DNA from: Actinomycetes bacterium
Lineage (GTDB): Bacteria; Actinomycetota; Acidimicrobiia; Spongiisociales; UBA5794
Length of the DNA: 6,750 bases
NCBI GenBank assembly: GCA_023336875.1
Contig: JAMBLH010000100.1
Coordinates: 1-6,750, forward strand
Reading direction: 5' to 3'
This document shows positions 5,678 through 6,750 of this stretch, piece after piece (the stretch's first letter is position 1; each line of letters starts with the position of its first letter). A model generated the notes under the pieces. It did not search any database, was not told the origin of the DNA, and saw only the letters and a list, made by a program, of their open reading frames with translations. The translations under genes and the position numbers were made by a program.

Positions 5678-6664
5678 TCATTTGGGGTGGCCCTGGGTTC
5701 CGAGCATTTCGCTGAAGTAGGTGGTGTACTTCGCACTCGTGTCAGGCGACACACCGACAACGACGCCTGGGGCGATCTCTTCGTGCGTATCGATCGCGTG
5801 AACGATCGCGCCCGTTGACGGCCCGACTAGCAGACCGTCGTTGCGGTGGAGGCTCAGTGTCATTGCGTAGGCTGCATCGTCCGCAACAGTGACGACGTCG
5901 TCGATGATGCTGCGATCCAGATTCCCCGGTTCGTTAGCTTCAGCAAAACTCTTGAGTCCGGGGAGCCGGTGACCCTTCTGCGGTTCGATCGCGATGATCT
6001 GCACCTCGGGGTTCCGCTCCTTGAGATACCGTCCAATACCGGTGAGCGTTCCACACGTACCGAACCCTGCAAAGAACGCAGAGATCTCCCCCTCGGTCTG
6101 GTTCCAGATCTCTGGACCTGTGGTCTCATAGTGGGCCCGAACATTGTCCGGGTTCTCGTACTGATCCGGCATGACATACTTGGTTCCCCCTTCAGAGGCC
6201 GCGAGCGACCGGGCAAGCGCGATCGCGCCGTCTTTGGGATGATCCACCGGACACAGCTCGTCAGGTGTCTCCCACACCTCGGCTCCGAGCATTCTCAGTA
6301 GCGTCGTTGTCGCTTCTGGGACACCGTCGGGGATCGTGATCGTGACCTTCGTATCGCTCACTGCTCCCATCGCGGCGAGGGCGATTGCCGTATTTCCAGA
6401 GGATGCTTCCACGATCTCGCGGTTCGCGAGTGCGCCGCTGTCGAGCAGGCCCCGGATGAGATACGAAGCAGCTCGGTCCTTGATCGAACCGAACGGGTTG
6501 AGCCATTCAAGTTTGAGATACACATTGTCAGCGGACACTGCATTGCGGACACGTACCAGGGGTGTAGGGTTCCCGACGTCGGGGAGAAGATCCCGAATGT
6601 CCTCGAACCTGCGCAAAGCGCGGTCCGAACTGCGGGATGTTGTAGCGTGCGTTCTCGTAGCCAT
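5678..6664 (-). CDS. PLP-dependent cysteine synthase family protein (CysK/CysM-like)
   Basis: Fold-type II PLP enzyme of 328 residues, normal for the family without a CBS domain. It should replace the leaving group of an activated serine with a sulfur nucleophile (cysteine synthesis) or act in a related beta-replacement. Seen: N-P-T-P-L-V-R (32-38), the PLP lysine Lys62 in N-P-F-G-S-I-K-D-R-A (56-65), the substrate loop S-S-G-N-T-A-I (88-94), and the phosphate-binding loop G-F-G-T-C-G-T-L-T-G (200-209). Further on are E-P-Q-K-G-H-R-L-P-G-L (227-237) and G-P-S-T-G-A (281-286) with the pyridine-contacting Ser283. The E-P-x-x-G-x-x-x-P-G-L segment is nearer to CysM than to CysK. Activated substrate (O-acetyl- or O-phosphoserine) and sulfur donor cannot be decided from motifs. 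The start ATG has AAGGAG at 6671-6676, 6 nt upstream. The downstream TusA-type gene suggests a protein-bound sulfur source. Confidence 0.9.
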   Translation of the reverse strand: MATRTHATTSRSSDRALRRFEDIRDLLPDVGNPTPLVRVRNAVSADNVYLKLEWLNPFGSIKDRAASYLIRGLLDSGALANREIVEASSGNTAIALAAMGAVSDTKVTITIPDGVPEATTTLLRMLGAEVWETPDELCPVDHPKDGAIALARSLAASEGGTKYVMPDQYENPDNVRAHYETTGPEIWNQTEGEISAFFAGFGTCGTLTGIGRYLKERNPEVQIIAIEPQKGHRLPGLKSFAEANEPGNLDRSIIDDVVTVADDAAYAMTLSLHRNDGLLVGPSTGAIVHAIDTHEEIAPGVVVGVSPDTSAKYTTYFSEMLGTQGHPK

Positions 6665-6700
6665 GGGTGGCTCCTTCGGTTGGCGATCTGGGTGGTTGGG

Positions 6701-6727
6701 ATAGAAAACACCCGCTCCAGCGGGTGT
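6701..6727 (-). terminator. Rho-independent terminator or leader attenuator upstream of the cysteine synthase gene
   Basis: On the minus strand a perfect inverted repeat, ACACCCGCT / AGCGGGTGT (6727-6719 and 6716-6708, effectively 8 bp with a TGGA loop), is followed by TTTTCTAT. This is a GC-rich hairpin plus T-rich run in the minus orientation only. It ends 36 nt before the synthase start codon. It may end a minus-strand transcript entering from the right, or lie in the leader of the synthase mRNA. Confidence 0.6.
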
Positions 6728-6740
6728 GCCGGGCGGGTGT
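6720..6740. repeat. 8-bp direct repeat duplicating one arm of the terminator hairpin
   Basis: GCGGGTGT occurs at 6720-6727 and again at 6733-6740, separated by 5 bp. The first copy is the 5' arm (minus strand) of the hairpin at 6708-6727; the second could pair with the same 3' arm with a larger loop. The remaining bases to the window edge are too few to show a promoter. Confidence 0.5.
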
Positions 6741-6750
6741 TACAAGGTGA

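Noticed and set aside
5428..6301. Plus-strand open frames opposite the TusA-type and cysteine synthase genes (5428-5715, 5846-6301)
   Set aside because: Both are antisense to minus-strand genes with clear motifs and good ribosome binding sites.

Overview
The window (about 60% GC by eye) is a tightly packed bacterial chromosome segment dominated by histidine biosynthesis. It probably comes from an actinobacterial lineage, perhaps outside the classical actinomycetes. Pointers are GC-rich coding, GTG starts, a long-form HisG, a monofunctional HisB, and a HisA of the ordinary type (V-D-L-N-G-A-R-x-G-K-P) rather than the bifunctional HisA/TrpF type PriA. The taxonomic placement is inference only.

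Left part (1-300): the 5' portion of hisA on the minus strand (1-219, cut by the window edge), then an 81-bp divergent regulatory region. That region contains a 22-bp near-perfect palindrome (257-278) with CTAG/CTAA half sites like a TrpR-type operator.

Centre (301-5342): seven plus-strand genes with no untranslated base between them: a TrpR-related YerC/HisR-type regulator, hisG, hisD, hisB, hisH, hisF and the fused hisIE. Every junction overlaps by 1 to 11 nt. With hisA these supply HisG, HisE, HisI, HisA, HisH/HisF, HisB and HisD, that is, all steps from PRPP + ATP to histidine except the aminotransferase (HisC) and histidinol-phosphate phosphatase, which must lie elsewhere. The regulator is the first gene and the palindrome lies between it and hisA. 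The simplest model is therefore an autoregulated local repressor that controls hisA and the whole operon from one shared site, with histidine as a plausible corepressor.

Right part (5383-6750, minus strand, convergent with the his operon): a PLP-dependent cysteine synthase family gene followed 34 bp later by a TusA-type sulfur-carrier gene, a likely two-gene sulfur transfer/cysteine unit. Just upstream of the synthase is a perfect 9-bp inverted repeat followed by a T-rich run on the minus strand. It is a terminator placed so close to the start codon that it may act as a leader attenuator.

There are no tRNA/rRNA genes, CRISPR arrays or mobile elements, and no gene-free stretch above 300 bases.
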